Below, one piece after another: positions 51,994 to 60,981 of a DNA stretch of 64,000 bases. Source of the stretch: Sulfuricurvum sp. (GTDB lineage Bacteria; Campylobacterota; Campylobacteria; Campylobacterales; Sulfurimonadaceae). How positions within the stretch are numbered: position 1 is the stretch's first letter; every line of letters starts with the position of its first letter. The notes under the pieces are model-generated. The model was given only the letters and a program-made list of their open reading frames with translations. It ran no database searches and was not told the DNA's origin. The stretch covers positions 186,001-250,000 of the forward strand of contig NZ_JAQTUH010000003.1 in assembly GCF_028710345.1 (NCBI RefSeq), read 5' to 3'. The position numbers and the translations under genes were made by a program.

Positions 51994-53244
51994 ATGCTTC
52001 AACGCCCTTTAATGTTCACACTTTTGAGCTTCATCATCACTACTCATAGCTCTGCTCAAAATCTTGAAGATATTTTCACCGAAGGAAAAGTGAGCGGTAA
52101 TCTCCGCGTTTTTTGGTACGACGGCGACCGTGAACTTCGTATTGACCGTACCGCCCTCACCGTAGGGGGAATTTTGAGTTATAAAACAGCCCCCTACGAG
52201 GGATTCAGCGGCGGCGTTTCGCTCTTTTCGAGCAATGGGATCACATCGCTTACTAAAATGCCCGAATCGGGACAAACCCATAACCTCAATCTTGACGGTA
52301 GCTCCATCAACACCCTCGGCGAAGCGTACCTCCAATACAGCGGATATGATACCGTTGTGAAATACGGACGACAGCGTCTTGATCTGCCCCTCTCAAACGA
52401 CTACTACAACCGAATGCTCCCCAACAGTTTCGAAGCGCTCAGTTGTGAGAATCGTTCCATCGACCATGTCACCCTCAAAGGTGCTTATATCACGGGGTGG
52501 AAATACAAAGGTTCCGATACCTTCGTCTCACCCACATACTCGCTCGGGATCAATCGTGACATCGCCGTCCTCGGGGCAATCTATTCTCCTGCTGCTGCAT
52601 GGAAAATCGAACTCTACGACACCTATGTGCGCGATGTGATGAATGCCCCCTATCTGCAAATCATTGACAATGCTATTTGGAAATCTTCTGAGGGGACGAC
52701 CTTTTCAGGAGCATTGCAATATCTGAACGAAGAGAGTGTCGGAGATAGTGCCGCAGGAGAAGTCGATACCTCTCTTTTAGGGCTACGAGGGACTCTAACG
52801 AAGGGTGAGTGGAGTCTGAGCGCTCTATACACCCGTATCGGCGCTCAAAGCTTACTAGGTACGGGGGGACGATACGAGAAGATGGGTTGGGGAGCGTTTA
52901 TCACCTATACCGATCTGCAAATCGACGGAGAGAGTGAAAACGCCGGTGCGGAAGCCTACGGCGGAACCCTCACCTATCGTCCGTCATCCACTTTTGAGAT
53001 TTCTGCCAAGTACGTTCATATCGATCAAAATGATGCACGCCAATCCAACCCCTCATCGCTCACCCAAAATCCTCGCCCCGATTCCGACGAAGTCAACATT
53101 GATGCAACGTATCAGCCTTACAAAGAATTTCGGTTGAGAACCCGTTTAGCCACCATCGATTATGAGAGCGGAAGCACTTCTCTTTACAAAAACAAAGCGT
53201 ATGATGAGACCAATGTGAGGATTATCGCCGATTATTTGTTTTAA
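51994..53244 (+). CDS. Outer-membrane porin-like protein
   Basis: 416 residues, signal peptide ending SSAQ, then a beta-barrel pattern and a NVRIIADYLF end with terminal Phe. KYGRQRLDLPLSND near residue 125 resembles the KVGRQGIDSIMLATND segment of the porin at 16714, so both belong to the Campylobacterota OprD-like group. Substrate unknown. Its stop overlaps the stop of the convergent pentapeptide gene in a TTAA. Confidence 0.8.
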   Translation: MLQRPLMFTLLSFIITTHSSAQNLEDIFTEGKVSGNLRVFWYDGDRELRIDRTALTVGGILSYKTAPYEGFSGGVSLFSSNGITSLTKMPESGQTHNLNLDGSSINTLGEAYLQYSGYDTVVKYGRQRLDLPLSNDYYNRMLPNSFEALSCENRSIDHVTLKGAYITGWKYKGSDTFVSPTYSLGINRDIAVLGAIYSPAAAWKIELYDTYVRDVMNAPYLQIIDNAIWKSSEGTTFSGALQYLNEESVGDSAAGEVDTSLLGLRGTLTKGEWSLSALYTRIGAQSLLGTGGRYEKMGWGAFITYTDLQIDGESENAGAEAYGGTLTYRPSSTFEISAKYVHIDQNDARQSNPSSLTQNPRPDSDEVNIDATYQPYKEFRLRTRLATIDYESGSTSLYKNKAYDETNVRIIADYLF

Positions 53245-53837
53245 CGGCACGTCACGTTTGCGTCAAAAATAGCCTCTTCTTTTTGGGCGTGAGCGCATTG
53301 AACTTTACTCATTACAACATTGGCAAATGTCGTTTCCCACAAAAGTGTATTTTTCATCTTCACAGAGCGCAAATCATTATGGATGAATTTCGATCCTCCG
53401 ATCTCTGAACCGCGCAGATCGGTTTTATTCAAAATGGCATCGGTAAAATCGGCTTTCCAAACTTTTGCATTGCGTATATCGGCAAAACTCAAATCACTCC
53501 CTTTGAGATGGGTCCCTTTGAAATTTGCCCCCTTGGCACTTATCTTTCGCAAATCAGCACGCTCCATCGTTGATTTCCAAAACACCGTCCCCTCAGCACG
53601 TGCTCTGCTGAGATTAGCTTCATTGAAATCCCCCATCTCAAACACACTACCGCGCAGGTCGGCACCACTGAGATTACTACCGTGAAAGTCTCCACCGCTA
53701 AAATCCATTTTTGATAAATTAGCACCCCTCAAATCACATCCGATACACTCTTTTGTTTCCAACGCTTGTTTCAGATGCGCCGCATCGTAAGCACCCACAG
53801 AGGCTCCCATCAACAGAGCTAACAATAGTGCTCTCAT
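53241..53837 (-). CDS. Exported pentapeptide-repeat protein
   Basis: Signal peptide (about 1-18), then around 28 A-[DN]-L-x-x type five-residue repeats (for example LRGANLSKMDFSGGDFHGSNL) making a right-handed quadrilateral helix of about 150 residues. Cys pairs occur near the start (CIGC) and at the end (CAHA, TCR). Periplasmic; function unknown. Starts in ATGA overlap with the thioredoxin-like gene, so the two may act together. Confidence 0.82.
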   Translation of the reverse strand: MRALLLALLMGASVGAYDAAHLKQALETKECIGCDLRGANLSKMDFSGGDFHGSNLSGADLRGSVFEMGDFNEANLSRARAEGTVFWKSTMERADLRKISAKGANFKGTHLKGSDLSFADIRNAKVWKADFTDAILNKTDLRGSEIGGSKFIHNDLRSVKMKNTLLWETTFANVVMSKVQCAHAQKEEAIFDANVTCR

Positions 53838-54223
53838 TTCATCCCTCGAATACGCTTTAGCTCACTCAAAAAGAGTTGTGGTCGTTTACTCCCGACAATC
53901 GTCTCTTTTTTATTCCCCGCTTTGTCGATAAAAAACATCGTCGGAATCCCAAAATAATCAAATCCATCAGGAAGCTTGCTTTTGTGTATATTTTTCTCAA
54001 TCACGACAAAATTTTGACTCAAATACGTTTCCACTGTTGTATCATGAAACACTTTTTTCTTCATATAGGCACATTCAGGACAATCATCCGTACTGTAAAT
54101 CATCAACACAATCTTATTCTCTTTTCCCATCTCACCAAGCGCACCCTTAAACTGCTCATCATTGTGAATCGTTCCACCCCATAAACTCCAGACAAACATC
54201 CACATTAAAACCATATATTTCAT
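53834..54223 (-). CDS. Periplasmic thioredoxin-like protein (SoxW/Thioredoxin_7 type)
   Basis: 129 residues: signal peptide, thioredoxin fold with active site CPEC (Cys48, Cys51) after IVLMIYSTDD, and the cis-proline loop in FGIPTMFFID. Probably reduces or isomerises periplasmic disulfides or thiols, perhaps those of the Cys-containing pentapeptide protein encoded next. A SoxW-like role is possible but it is not in the sox cluster. Confidence 0.82.
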   Translation of the reverse strand: MKYMVLMWMFVWSLWGGTIHNDEQFKGALGEMGKENKIVLMIYSTDDCPECAYMKKKVFHDTTVETYLSQNFVVIEKNIHKSKLPDGFDYFGIPTMFFIDKAGNKKETIVGSKRPQLFLSELKRIRGMK

Positions 54224-54304
54224 TTACTATCCCCTATCCTTGATTGCATACTGGACAAATTATACCATTTCCACTGCGATCTTGGTAATTTCACGTGTAA
54301 AGCA

Positions 54305-54333
54305 TTGACATAAAAGCAGATAACCGCTATAAT
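54305..54333 (+). promoter_or_regulatory. Perfect-consensus sigma-70 promoter of the tRNA pair
   Basis: TTGACA (54305-54310), exactly 17 bases, then TATAAT (54328-54333). Both hexamers are perfect consensus, ending 42 bases before tRNA-Lys. Campylobacterota promoters usually lack a strong -35, so this is a notably strong stable-RNA promoter. Confidence 0.85.
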
Positions 54334-54375
54334 TCCCGTCCACAAATTGTACTGAGACAGTTTAGTGTTTTGTGT

Positions 54376-54451
54376 GTCCCGTTAGCTCAGTCGGTAGAGC
54401 ATTTCACTTTTAATGAAGGGGTCGATGGTTCGAGTCCATCACGGGACACCA
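54376..54451 (+). tRNA. tRNA-Lys (anticodon TTT)
   Basis: 76-base cloverleaf with encoded CCA. Acceptor GTCCCGT/ACGGGAC pairs fully; D arm GCTC/GAGC; anticodon stem TTTCA/TGAAG with loop CTTTTAA giving TTT (Lys); T arm GATGG TTCGAGT CCATC. Seven-base T loop contains TTCGA. First gene of a two-tRNA unit. Confidence 0.97.
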
Positions 54452-54467
54452 TATTTTTTTTACGCGT

Positions 54468-54542
54468 GGCTCCATCATCTAATGGTTAGGATCTCAGATT
54501 TTCATTCTGGTCATAGGGGTTCAAATCCCCTTGGAGTCACCA
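54468..54542 (+). tRNA. tRNA-Glu (anticodon TTC)
   Basis: 75 bases with encoded CCA. Acceptor GGCTCCA pairs with TGGAGTC (one G-T). Anticodon stem TCAGA/TCTGG with loop TTTTCAT gives TTC (Glu). T arm AGGGG TTCAAAT CCCCT. Sixteen bases after tRNA-Lys, in the same transcript. The 174 bases that follow hold no further tRNA. Confidence 0.96.
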
Positions 54543-54716
54543 ACTCAAACCCCTTAAAACACACACTTTTAAACGCTTCAAACATTTTTCACCGACCCAC
54601 TGATTTTCCGCATTTCATTTAATATCTTTTTTATCCAAACCGCTCTATTATTTCGCTACTTAATAAAATAACTGCAAGGATTTCCCACGCAAACACAAGA
54701 CGTCAAAATTGTTTTT

Positions 54717-56015
54717 ATGAGCTTTGTTATCCTCATTGGAGTGGGGGCAATGATGCTGATGCTTCCATTTGCCCATCGAGGTGAACTTACCATCATTGAT
54801 GCACTCTTCACCTCCACCTCAGCGGTCTGCGTTACAGGACTGATTGTCAAAGATACCCCCGTCGATTTCACTACCTTCGGTCATGTGATTATCCTCTCCC
54901 TCATCCAAATCGGAGGGTTAGGATATATGACGGCGGTCACCTTCTTAGCCATTATGCGTCGTAAACGACTCACTTACCGAGATCGTTTGATTCTCAAAGA
55001 GTCTTTAAACCATCCGGGTATGGCAGGAATTTACCGCTTTTTAAAAATCGTTTTTGCCAGTATCATCATTATCGAAGTGATCGGTGCACTCATTTTAACC
55101 CTCCGATTTTGGGCTGATATGCCGTTTACTCATGCCCTTTGGTTTGGATTTTTCCACTCTGTTTCTGCTTTTAACAATGCCGGATTTTCTCTCTTTAGCG
55201 ATAATCTGATGCGCTATCAAGGGGATTTTATTATTAATCTAACCATTCCCGTATTGGTTATTTTAGGGGGGTTAGGATATTTAGTCCTTTTAGAACTCTA
55301 TAATTTTCGACGCAAATCGATTACCCGCCTCTCCACCCATACCAAAATCGTTTTGTGGGCATCAGGGATCATGATAATCGCGGGTATGGCAATCATCCTT
55401 TCTCTAGAGTGGAATAATCCTACATCCTTTGGTAACATGGATATAATGCATAAAATAACAGCGGCATGGTTCGCATCGGTCAACTACCGAACAGCTGGAT
55501 TCAACACCATCGATTTTTCGACATTTAACGATTCCGATCTCTTTTTTGGAACCGTCTTTATGATTACCGGAGGTAGCCCGGGTGGGACAGCCGGAGGGAT
55601 TAAAACTACCGTTTTAGCCCTCTCGATCATCGGAGTATGGTTTACCCTACGCGGTCAAAACAATCCCCATATTTTTCACCGTAGTCTAGTACCGTATCAA
55701 ATCAACAAAGCTTACGCCGTTATTTTTGTTGCATCATTTTATATTTTACTCTCGACCGTTATTTTGAACGAAAGTGAACATCTCCATTTTGTTCGGACTC
55801 TCTTTGAGACCTGTTCAGCTTTCGGTACGGTAGGGGTTTCTACCGGTAACGGAGGGGTGCTTAGCTACAGTGCCCTTTTTAGTGATGTGGGTAAACTCAA
55901 TATCATCTTTTTGATGTTGATGGGGCGTGTCGGTGTCTTTGCGTTCACTATCGTCATCGTTGGAAAAGCGGCTCAAACCCGTATTAAATACGCAGAAGGA
56001 AGGGTAATTATATGA
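54717..56015 (+). CDS. Potassium-uptake channel subunit, TrkH/KtrB family
   Basis: 432 residues, multi-pass. Four selectivity-filter turns are visible, each with a Gly: TSTSAVCVTGL, HSVSAFNNAGFS, ASVNYRTAGFNT and TCSAFGTVGVST, matching the four-fold TrkH layout. The first ATG leaves it slightly short, and the coding frame looks protein-like for 15 codons upstream (…TQDVKIVF) back to a TAA, with CTG or other rare starts only; the true start is unclear. Partner TrkA/KtrA starts in an ATGA overlap. Confidence 0.9.
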   Translation: MSFVILIGVGAMMLMLPFAHRGELTIIDALFTSTSAVCVTGLIVKDTPVDFTTFGHVIILSLIQIGGLGYMTAVTFLAIMRRKRLTYRDRLILKESLNHPGMAGIYRFLKIVFASIIIIEVIGALILTLRFWADMPFTHALWFGFFHSVSAFNNAGFSLFSDNLMRYQGDFIINLTIPVLVILGGLGYLVLLELYNFRRKSITRLSTHTKIVLWASGIMIIAGMAIILSLEWNNPTSFGNMDIMHKITAAWFASVNYRTAGFNTIDFSTFNDSDLFFGTVFMITGGSPGGTAGGIKTTVLALSIIGVWFTLRGQNNPHIFHRSLVPYQINKAYAVIFVASFYILLSTVILNESEHLHFVRTLFETCSAFGTVGVSTGNGGVLSYSALFSDVGKLNIIFLMLMGRVGVFAFTIVIVGKAAQTRIKYAEGRVII

Positions 56016-56659
56016 CATACGTCGTCATTGGATTAGGTAAATTTGGACACAATGTAGCCAAAGGGTTAGCACAACAAGGAGAGGCAGTAATCGCCATTGA
56101 CCATAGCGAAGAGAAAGTTCGTGATGTCAGCGATATGGTTCAAGACGCCATTACCCTCGATTCAACCGATTTACGAGCACTTCAAGAAGCGGGAATCTCC
56201 GATGCTGATGTCGCTATCGTGAGTATCGGTGAAAATATTGAGGCAAGTATCCTCACCGTTATGGCACTCAAAGAGCTGGGGATAGAGACCGTTGTCGCTA
56301 AAGCCATTACCCAAGTACACGGGCAGATCCTCTCCAAACTGGGAGCGGCCAAAGTGATCTATCCTGAGATGGAATCGGCCAAAAAATTGGTCAAAAAACT
56401 GGTTAAAAATATGCATTACGAAACCATCGACCTCTCAATCACCATGAAACTTGCTAAAATGACTTTACCCGAATTTTGGATCGGGACTTCCATCCTCTCC
56501 CCAACGTTTGAAGTCGATTATGAGGTAAAACCAGTCGCTTACAAGCACCAAGGGGAGTGGCACACCTCATTTGAAAAAGATGATATTCTCGAAAAAGGGG
56601 ATATTCTCGTTGTACTCGGAAACAGCAACAATATCGAAGCCCTCAGTAAAAAAGTATAA
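56012..56659 (+). CDS. TrkA/KtrA-family potassium-channel regulatory protein
   Basis: 215 residues: RCK_N domain with VVIGLGKFGHNVAKGL (Rossmann G-x-G-x-x-G) and the acidic end of strand 2 in VIAIDHSEE, then an RCK_C domain. Binds NAD(H)/ATP to gate the channel encoded just upstream. Same operon by ATGA overlap. Confidence 0.93.
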   Translation: MTYVVIGLGKFGHNVAKGLAQQGEAVIAIDHSEEKVRDVSDMVQDAITLDSTDLRALQEAGISDADVAIVSIGENIEASILTVMALKELGIETVVAKAITQVHGQILSKLGAAKVIYPEMESAKKLVKKLVKNMHYETIDLSITMKLAKMTLPEFWIGTSILSPTFEVDYEVKPVAYKHQGEWHTSFEKDDILEKGDILVVLGNSNNIEALSKKV

Positions 56660-56757
56660 AAATCTTTTCTGCTATTACTAGCGGTTAATATTCATTTCAC
56701 ATCTTTTGCTACAATAACGGACACAAAAATATTTGTTATTGTAGAAAGGATTATCCT

Positions 56758-56913
56758 GTGAAAGCTTCCCTATTTTTATCCCTAACACTCCTTATCCTTT
56801 CTGGTTGCTCGGCAACATGGAGCGGAATTAAAGAAGATACCCATTCACTAAGCGATTGGACAAAAAAACAGGTTAATGAGAGTGCTACTTACGTCCAAGA
56901 AAAAACAAAGTGA
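56758..56913 (+). CDS. Small lipoprotein (51 residues, entericidin-like)
   Basis: Starts with GTG 7 bases after AAAGGA. The signal ends in LSGCSA, a lipobox, so Cys17 would be the lipidated residue; mature protein is 35 residues, charged and helical (THSLSDWTKKQVNESATYV). Entericidin-type small lipoproteins look alike, but the match is only in style. Its TGA overlaps the GTG start of the next gene (GTGA), so both are translated together. Confidence 0.72.
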   Translation: MKASLFLSLTLLILSGCSATWSGIKEDTHSLSDWTKKQVNESATYVQEKTK

Positions 56914-57659
56914 AATTCTTTAGCATTTTACTCTTTAGCGCATGTGTCCTATGGAGTGATACCTCCTCCATTCTCCCTACTCAATGGGGTGAAAATGTTA
57001 CCGGTGTCGTCACCACGTTTCATACCTCTAAAAAAGAGATAGCCCTCACCTTCGATGCGTGCGGAGGGAGTTTTCGCAGTTCTGGATATGATGCGGGACT
57101 GATCGACTACTTAAACGACAATCATATTCCTGCCACCCTCTTTATCAACTCCCGTTGGATACACAGCAATCCTGAAATATTTATCCGATTAGCCTCTAAC
57201 CCATTGTTCGAAATTGCCAACCACGGTACGGCACACCGTCCTCTCTCAGTGAATGGCAAAAGTGTCTACAACATAGCAGGCACAACGTCACCCGAAGAGG
57301 TTTCCCAAGAAATCAACGGTAATGGTGATTTGATTGAAAAACTTACCGGCAAACGTCCCCGTTTTTTCCGCTCCGGTACCGCCTATTATGACGAGCTAGC
57401 CGTTGCACTTGCACATTATAACGGCGTTGAAATAGCAGGATTCAGTGTACTTGGGGATGCGGGGGCAACGTTTAGCGCCCCGAAAGTCGCTCAGCAGTTA
57501 GAGAGTGCGCACAGCGGTGATATTGTTATTTTTCATATGAACCACCCTGAGAGCGGAACACGCGAGGGGATAATGGAAGGGATTGCCAAACTCAAAGCGC
57601 AAGGGTACAGTTTTGTCCGTCTCAGCGATGTCAAAGAGCACCTCAACCGTCTCCCTTAA
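56910..57659 (+). CDS. Exported polysaccharide deacetylase (NodB homology)
   Basis: 249 residues with signal peptide. NodB-fold motifs: TFDACGG (catalytic Asp49), NHGTAHRP (metal His105, His109), FFRSGTAYYDE (motif 3) and later HMNHPE. Acts on an N-acetylated glycan such as peptidoglycan or a surface polysaccharide. GTG start in a GTGA overlap with the lipoprotein gene. Substrate not determinable. Confidence 0.88.
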   Translation: MKFFSILLFSACVLWSDTSSILPTQWGENVTGVVTTFHTSKKEIALTFDACGGSFRSSGYDAGLIDYLNDNHIPATLFINSRWIHSNPEIFIRLASNPLFEIANHGTAHRPLSVNGKSVYNIAGTTSPEEVSQEINGNGDLIEKLTGKRPRFFRSGTAYYDELAVALAHYNGVEIAGFSVLGDAGATFSAPKVAQQLESAHSGDIVIFHMNHPESGTREGIMEGIAKLKAQGYSFVRLSDVKEHLNRLP

Positions 57660-58022
57660 TCACCATCCATCACTAGCATGATTATCGTGTTTGGATTTTT
57701 TGTAGCGACGGGCATTGACCCGTTTTTCAAGCTGATTTTGTGTGTAAAAAAGCTCTTCTTTAATCGTTTCAATATCGGTATCACTAGCACGAAGATCGAG
57801 AATTTTTTGTCCTAATGCTTCGAGTTCCATATATTCATCTTTATACAGCTTCACCGCTTCATTTTTCTCTAAAAAACGGAAGTTCATGTCCACTTTTTGG
57901 TCATACTGCTCTTTAGTAGGGTTTTCAGCTTTTCCTAGCCATGCAATAATCCCACTAATAAAGCGTCCTAATAGCCGAATATACCTAAGCCGCTTTGAAT
58001 TTTCCTCTTTTGATGATCCCAT
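57660..58022 (-). CDS. Unrecognised 120-residue protein
   Basis: A soluble, charged protein I cannot assign. An N-terminal amphipathic stretch (LGRFISGIIAWLG, residues 18-30) may touch membrane; the rest is predicted helical with a coil-like LEALGQKILDLRASDTDIET region and a basic tail ending in HDNHASDGW. It directly abuts the deacetylase stop, on the opposite strand. Confidence 0.6.
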   Translation of the reverse strand: MGSSKEENSKRLRYIRLLGRFISGIIAWLGKAENPTKEQYDQKVDMNFRFLEKNEAVKLYKDEYMELEALGQKILDLRASDTDIETIKEELFYTQNQLEKRVNARRYKKSKHDNHASDGW

Positions 58023-58087
58023 ATATCCTCAGTTAAACATTATCAGATACAATTATATCTATATATTTTATAGGTAAAGGTTTTTTC

Positions 58088-58483
58088 ATGAAACAATGGC
58101 TACTTCTTTTGACATTACTAACTTCCTCATTGATGGCAGAGTATACCGCACAACCGATTGATCAAAAAATACTCGATTCAAAAATCAAAATCATCGATAT
58201 CCGCACCCCGGGAGAGTGGAAAACAACCGGTTTAGTCAAAGGCTCTATTCCCATCATGTTTTTTGATGAAAAAGGGAATTATGATTTAAATGCTTTTATT
58301 ACCCAACTCAACAAAACGATCAAAAAAGGGGAACACTTCGCCCTTATCTGTAACAGCGGAAACCGTTCTCGAACACTAGGGGAGCATCTAGGGAATAAAA
58401 TGGGGTATAGCGTCCTCGATTTACAAGGGGGGATTCAATACGCTATCAGTAAAAAAATTCCAATAGAACCGTATCGACCATAA
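58088..58483 (+). CDS. Periplasmic rhodanese-domain protein
   Basis: 131 residues, signal peptide (about 1-18) and one rhodanese domain. The active-site loop is CNSGNRSR with Cys88; IIDIRTPGEWKTTGLVKGS is the conserved N-terminal motif. Likely a periplasmic sulfurtransferase, suitable for a sulfur oxidiser, although away from the sox cluster. Monocistronic with its own SD-like GGTAAAGG. Confidence 0.88.
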   Translation: MKQWLLLLTLLTSSLMAEYTAQPIDQKILDSKIKIIDIRTPGEWKTTGLVKGSIPIMFFDEKGNYDLNAFITQLNKTIKKGEHFALICNSGNRSRTLGEHLGNKMGYSVLDLQGGIQYAISKKIPIEPYRP

Positions 58484-58521
58484 AATCTTAATAGGTCGAT
58501 TTCTGTGGGTTATATTGGCTA

Positions 58522-58836
58522 TTAACCTAAAAATTCTAATAGCTCAATATACTCTTTTTCAATCACACTCAAACTCTCCAACATCCTCATCTCATCGATA
58601 CCGGGATTTTCACTCAAAAATTCTCTTCGCCATTGGATATTGTCTTGCAACTCTTTGAGTCCTGTACTCAAATACTCGATCATTTGATCGATTTCACCCC
58701 CGCGAATTACCCCTTCAGTATCCGCTTTATAAAATAAAAGGGGATAATCTCCCATCTCTCCGGAAAAACGAAAATCTTCTGCAATATTGTGAATGATTGT
58801 CTTTATCCGTTCACCCTTAATGACCCGTTTGGACAT
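58522..58836 (-). CDS. Unrecognised 104-residue helical protein
   Basis: Acidic, helical, no signal peptide and no membrane segment. The sequence FRFSGEMGDYPLLFYKADTEGVI in the first half, then a long helix pair (IDQMIEYLSTGLKELQDNI; MLESLSVIEKEYIELLEFL). No domain recognised. Sits alone between the rhodanese (converging) and the diguanylate cyclase (diverging). Confidence 0.55.
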   Translation of the reverse strand: MSKRVIKGERIKTIIHNIAEDFRFSGEMGDYPLLFYKADTEGVIRGGEIDQMIEYLSTGLKELQDNIQWRREFLSENPGIDEMRMLESLSVIEKEYIELLEFLG

Positions 58837-58933
58837 CTTTGCCTCCCCGATTTTTTATCCACTATTTTAGTCCCTTTTGGTATAGGAGTTGCTTAGAATA
58901 ACCATCTACTACCGCAAAGGTATATCTGAGCTT

Positions 58934-60145
58934 ATGAAATCCCTACAGCTTAAAACCAAATTGCTCTATCTCCTCATCAGCGTAGCAATCGGTCTCGTAG
59001 TGATTGGCTTAGTAGGCTATTTTAACCTCTTAATAATGAAAAAAAATGTGGATACTCTCTATTTTGGTTCTCTCCTTCCGCTGACCGAACTCAGTTCCAT
59101 CAATACCGCATATCATCATGAACTTGAATCGAGTGTCTACCGCTGGAAAGAGGGGCTTATTGATGATAATACCCTTGCAACGAACATCACACTCGGACTA
59201 CAGCACGTCGATCAAATGTGGGGAAGCTATCTCTCCCATCATAAACGCCCCGAAGAGCTCCCCTATCTCCGTTACACTGAAAATCAAATGGAAATAATGG
59301 GGCGTTATTTTGAAGAGATACGTTCTCTTGTCGGTGAACATACCAGTAAATCTGCTATCTCGATTGTCAGGCTTTCCGATAATACCACCTCAATCCATAC
59401 AACAATCTCAAGACTCATCTCGTACGAGATCTCTTCCGCCAAATATGAACGTTCTATTCTACTTACCCATCATGAAAACTCTTTAAAACAATTAGCTGTT
59501 ATTCTAGGAATTATTTTAACGGGTGTTTTGGGATTTGCATGGCGTATTTTTACCCAAATCGAAATACAGCAACAACAACTTGTCGAATCCACCAACGCGC
59601 TCAAACATGTCAATATAAAACTTGAACAGGCCTCTTACACCGATTCACTTACCGGAATTTTTAATCGCCGCTATTTTAATCTCGTCTATGAAAGAGAGTT
59701 CAAACGTGCCGTTCGAGGTGGTAAATCAATCACTTTTATGATGGTGGATATCGATTTTTTCAAACAATACAATGACACCTACGGTCATCTCCAAGGAGAT
59801 ATTGCTCTCAAAAATGTTGCCCATGTTCTCAAAACATCACTACTGCGACCGGGAGATTTTGTCTTTCGCTTAGGAGGAGAAGAGTTTGGGATACTCATCA
59901 CCGATACCGACTGCCCTAATGCTCGGCAAATGGCAGAGAGGATTCGATTTAACGTGGAATCATTAGGGATGGAACACAAAGCGAATAAACTCACCGCCAC
60001 CGTCACTATCTCTATCGGAGCAATATGTGCTATACCGACAGAAAGCATGAACAATGAAGCACTCCTGCACAGTGCCGACACCAATCTCTACGCGGCAAAA
60101 GAGCGGGGTCGAAATAAAGTAATATTTACTTCTACCTTACAGTAG
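58934..60145 (+). CDS. Membrane diguanylate cyclase with four-helix sensor
   Basis: About 403 residues: helix near 12-33, a periplasmic helical bundle of the MCP type (about 40-185), helix near 190-210, short coil and a GGDEF domain. The active site reads RLGGEEFGIL; RPGD five residues ahead forms the RxxD inhibitory site, so c-di-GMP production with feedback is expected. ATG 58934 is taken; an in-frame TTG 15 codons earlier has GGAG too close to it. Second c-di-GMP maker in the window. Confidence 0.88.
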   Translation: MKSLQLKTKLLYLLISVAIGLVVIGLVGYFNLLIMKKNVDTLYFGSLLPLTELSSINTAYHHELESSVYRWKEGLIDDNTLATNITLGLQHVDQMWGSYLSHHKRPEELPYLRYTENQMEIMGRYFEEIRSLVGEHTSKSAISIVRLSDNTTSIHTTISRLISYEISSAKYERSILLTHHENSLKQLAVILGIILTGVLGFAWRIFTQIEIQQQQLVESTNALKHVNIKLEQASYTDSLTGIFNRRYFNLVYEREFKRAVRGGKSITFMMVDIDFFKQYNDTYGHLQGDIALKNVAHVLKTSLLRPGDFVFRLGGEEFGILITDTDCPNARQMAERIRFNVESLGMEHKANKLTATVTISIGAICAIPTESMNNEALLHSADTNLYAAKERGRNKVIFTSTLQ

Positions 60146-60186
60146 TTATTTCAGATTTTTAACATATCATAAAAGTTTCATATCTG

Positions 60187-60966
60187 TTAAAATATACCAA
60201 AGCGTATCCGTGAAATCGGATCACGCCACAATGTGCGTTTGGCAGTCGGACTTAGATGATTTGTTTGCGTGTGAGCTTGTTTGTCAGTATAGAGTGCCCA
60301 AAAAGGGAATCGATTATCAAGCCCATTGGCAGAACGTGCCCCATGAGATGAATCAAGTGGAAACCGTATGAGATCAAAAACAAAATAGTTGTGTAAACGA
60401 TATGGGTATAATCGCTGTAATACCATAACTACCGTTTTAGCCTCGTTAAATCGGAGAAAACGATTAGGCATATTGATGAGATGTTCCATACTCACGTATC
60501 GATACCCGTTTTTTTGTGATAACAAGAGTAAAACACCTCCCATGTTTGCTGCCAAACCGTTACCGTGAGAACTAAGATCGATAATGTAATCACTCTTCCC
60601 ATCTCCGTTTAAATCCAACATACTCACACAATCGACAAAATCGGCAGGAAACTCGGGTTCACGGATCATTGTCGATAGCGTCTGCTGTTGTGCGCGTATT
60701 AATTGAATTCGTACATGAGTGGTTGTTTTCTCATCAGCACTTTTATCTCTCCGCTCTATTCCGGTGATAGTGAGTTCATCTTTGCCACAGTGTGCTCTAA
60801 TGACTTCATCAGTATTTAGCACAAAAGCGGTTTCAGCCTTTAGAGTGCAAGGTGTCGGGGTCAATACCTGTATATCTTTTGACTCAAATCGAGGTCCGAA
60901 ATCAAACTCCGATGTTGCCCATGTTACTGTGTAAAAGAGGGCACAAGCAATCAAAATCAGTTGCAA
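60187..60966 (-). CDS. Exported protein with FG-GAP/EF-hand-like loop
   Basis: 259 residues; N-terminal signal sequence (about 1-17). A calcium-loop motif DLNGDGKSDYI near residue 137, of the FG-GAP/VCBS kind, sits before a GNGLAANMGGVLLLL strand. The rest is not recognised. Starts with TTG 8 bases after AAAAGG. It lies last in the minus-strand cluster of repeat proteins and 15 bases after the TPR gene. Confidence 0.6.
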   Translation of the reverse strand: MQLILIACALFYTVTWATSEFDFGPRFESKDIQVLTPTPCTLKAETAFVLNTDEVIRAHCGKDELTITGIERRDKSADEKTTTHVRIQLIRAQQQTLSTMIREPEFPADFVDCVSMLDLNGDGKSDYIIDLSSHGNGLAANMGGVLLLLSQKNGYRYVSMEHLINMPNRFLRFNEAKTVVMVLQRLYPYRLHNYFVFDLIRFPLDSSHGARSANGLDNRFPFWALYTDKQAHTQTNHLSPTAKRTLWRDPISRIRFGIF

Positions 60967-60981
60967 ATACTGACCTTTTTA

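Noticed and set aside
54413-54622. 69-codon open frame over the two tRNAs
   Set aside because: It overlaps the tRNA cloverleaves completely and has no ribosome site or protein-like features.
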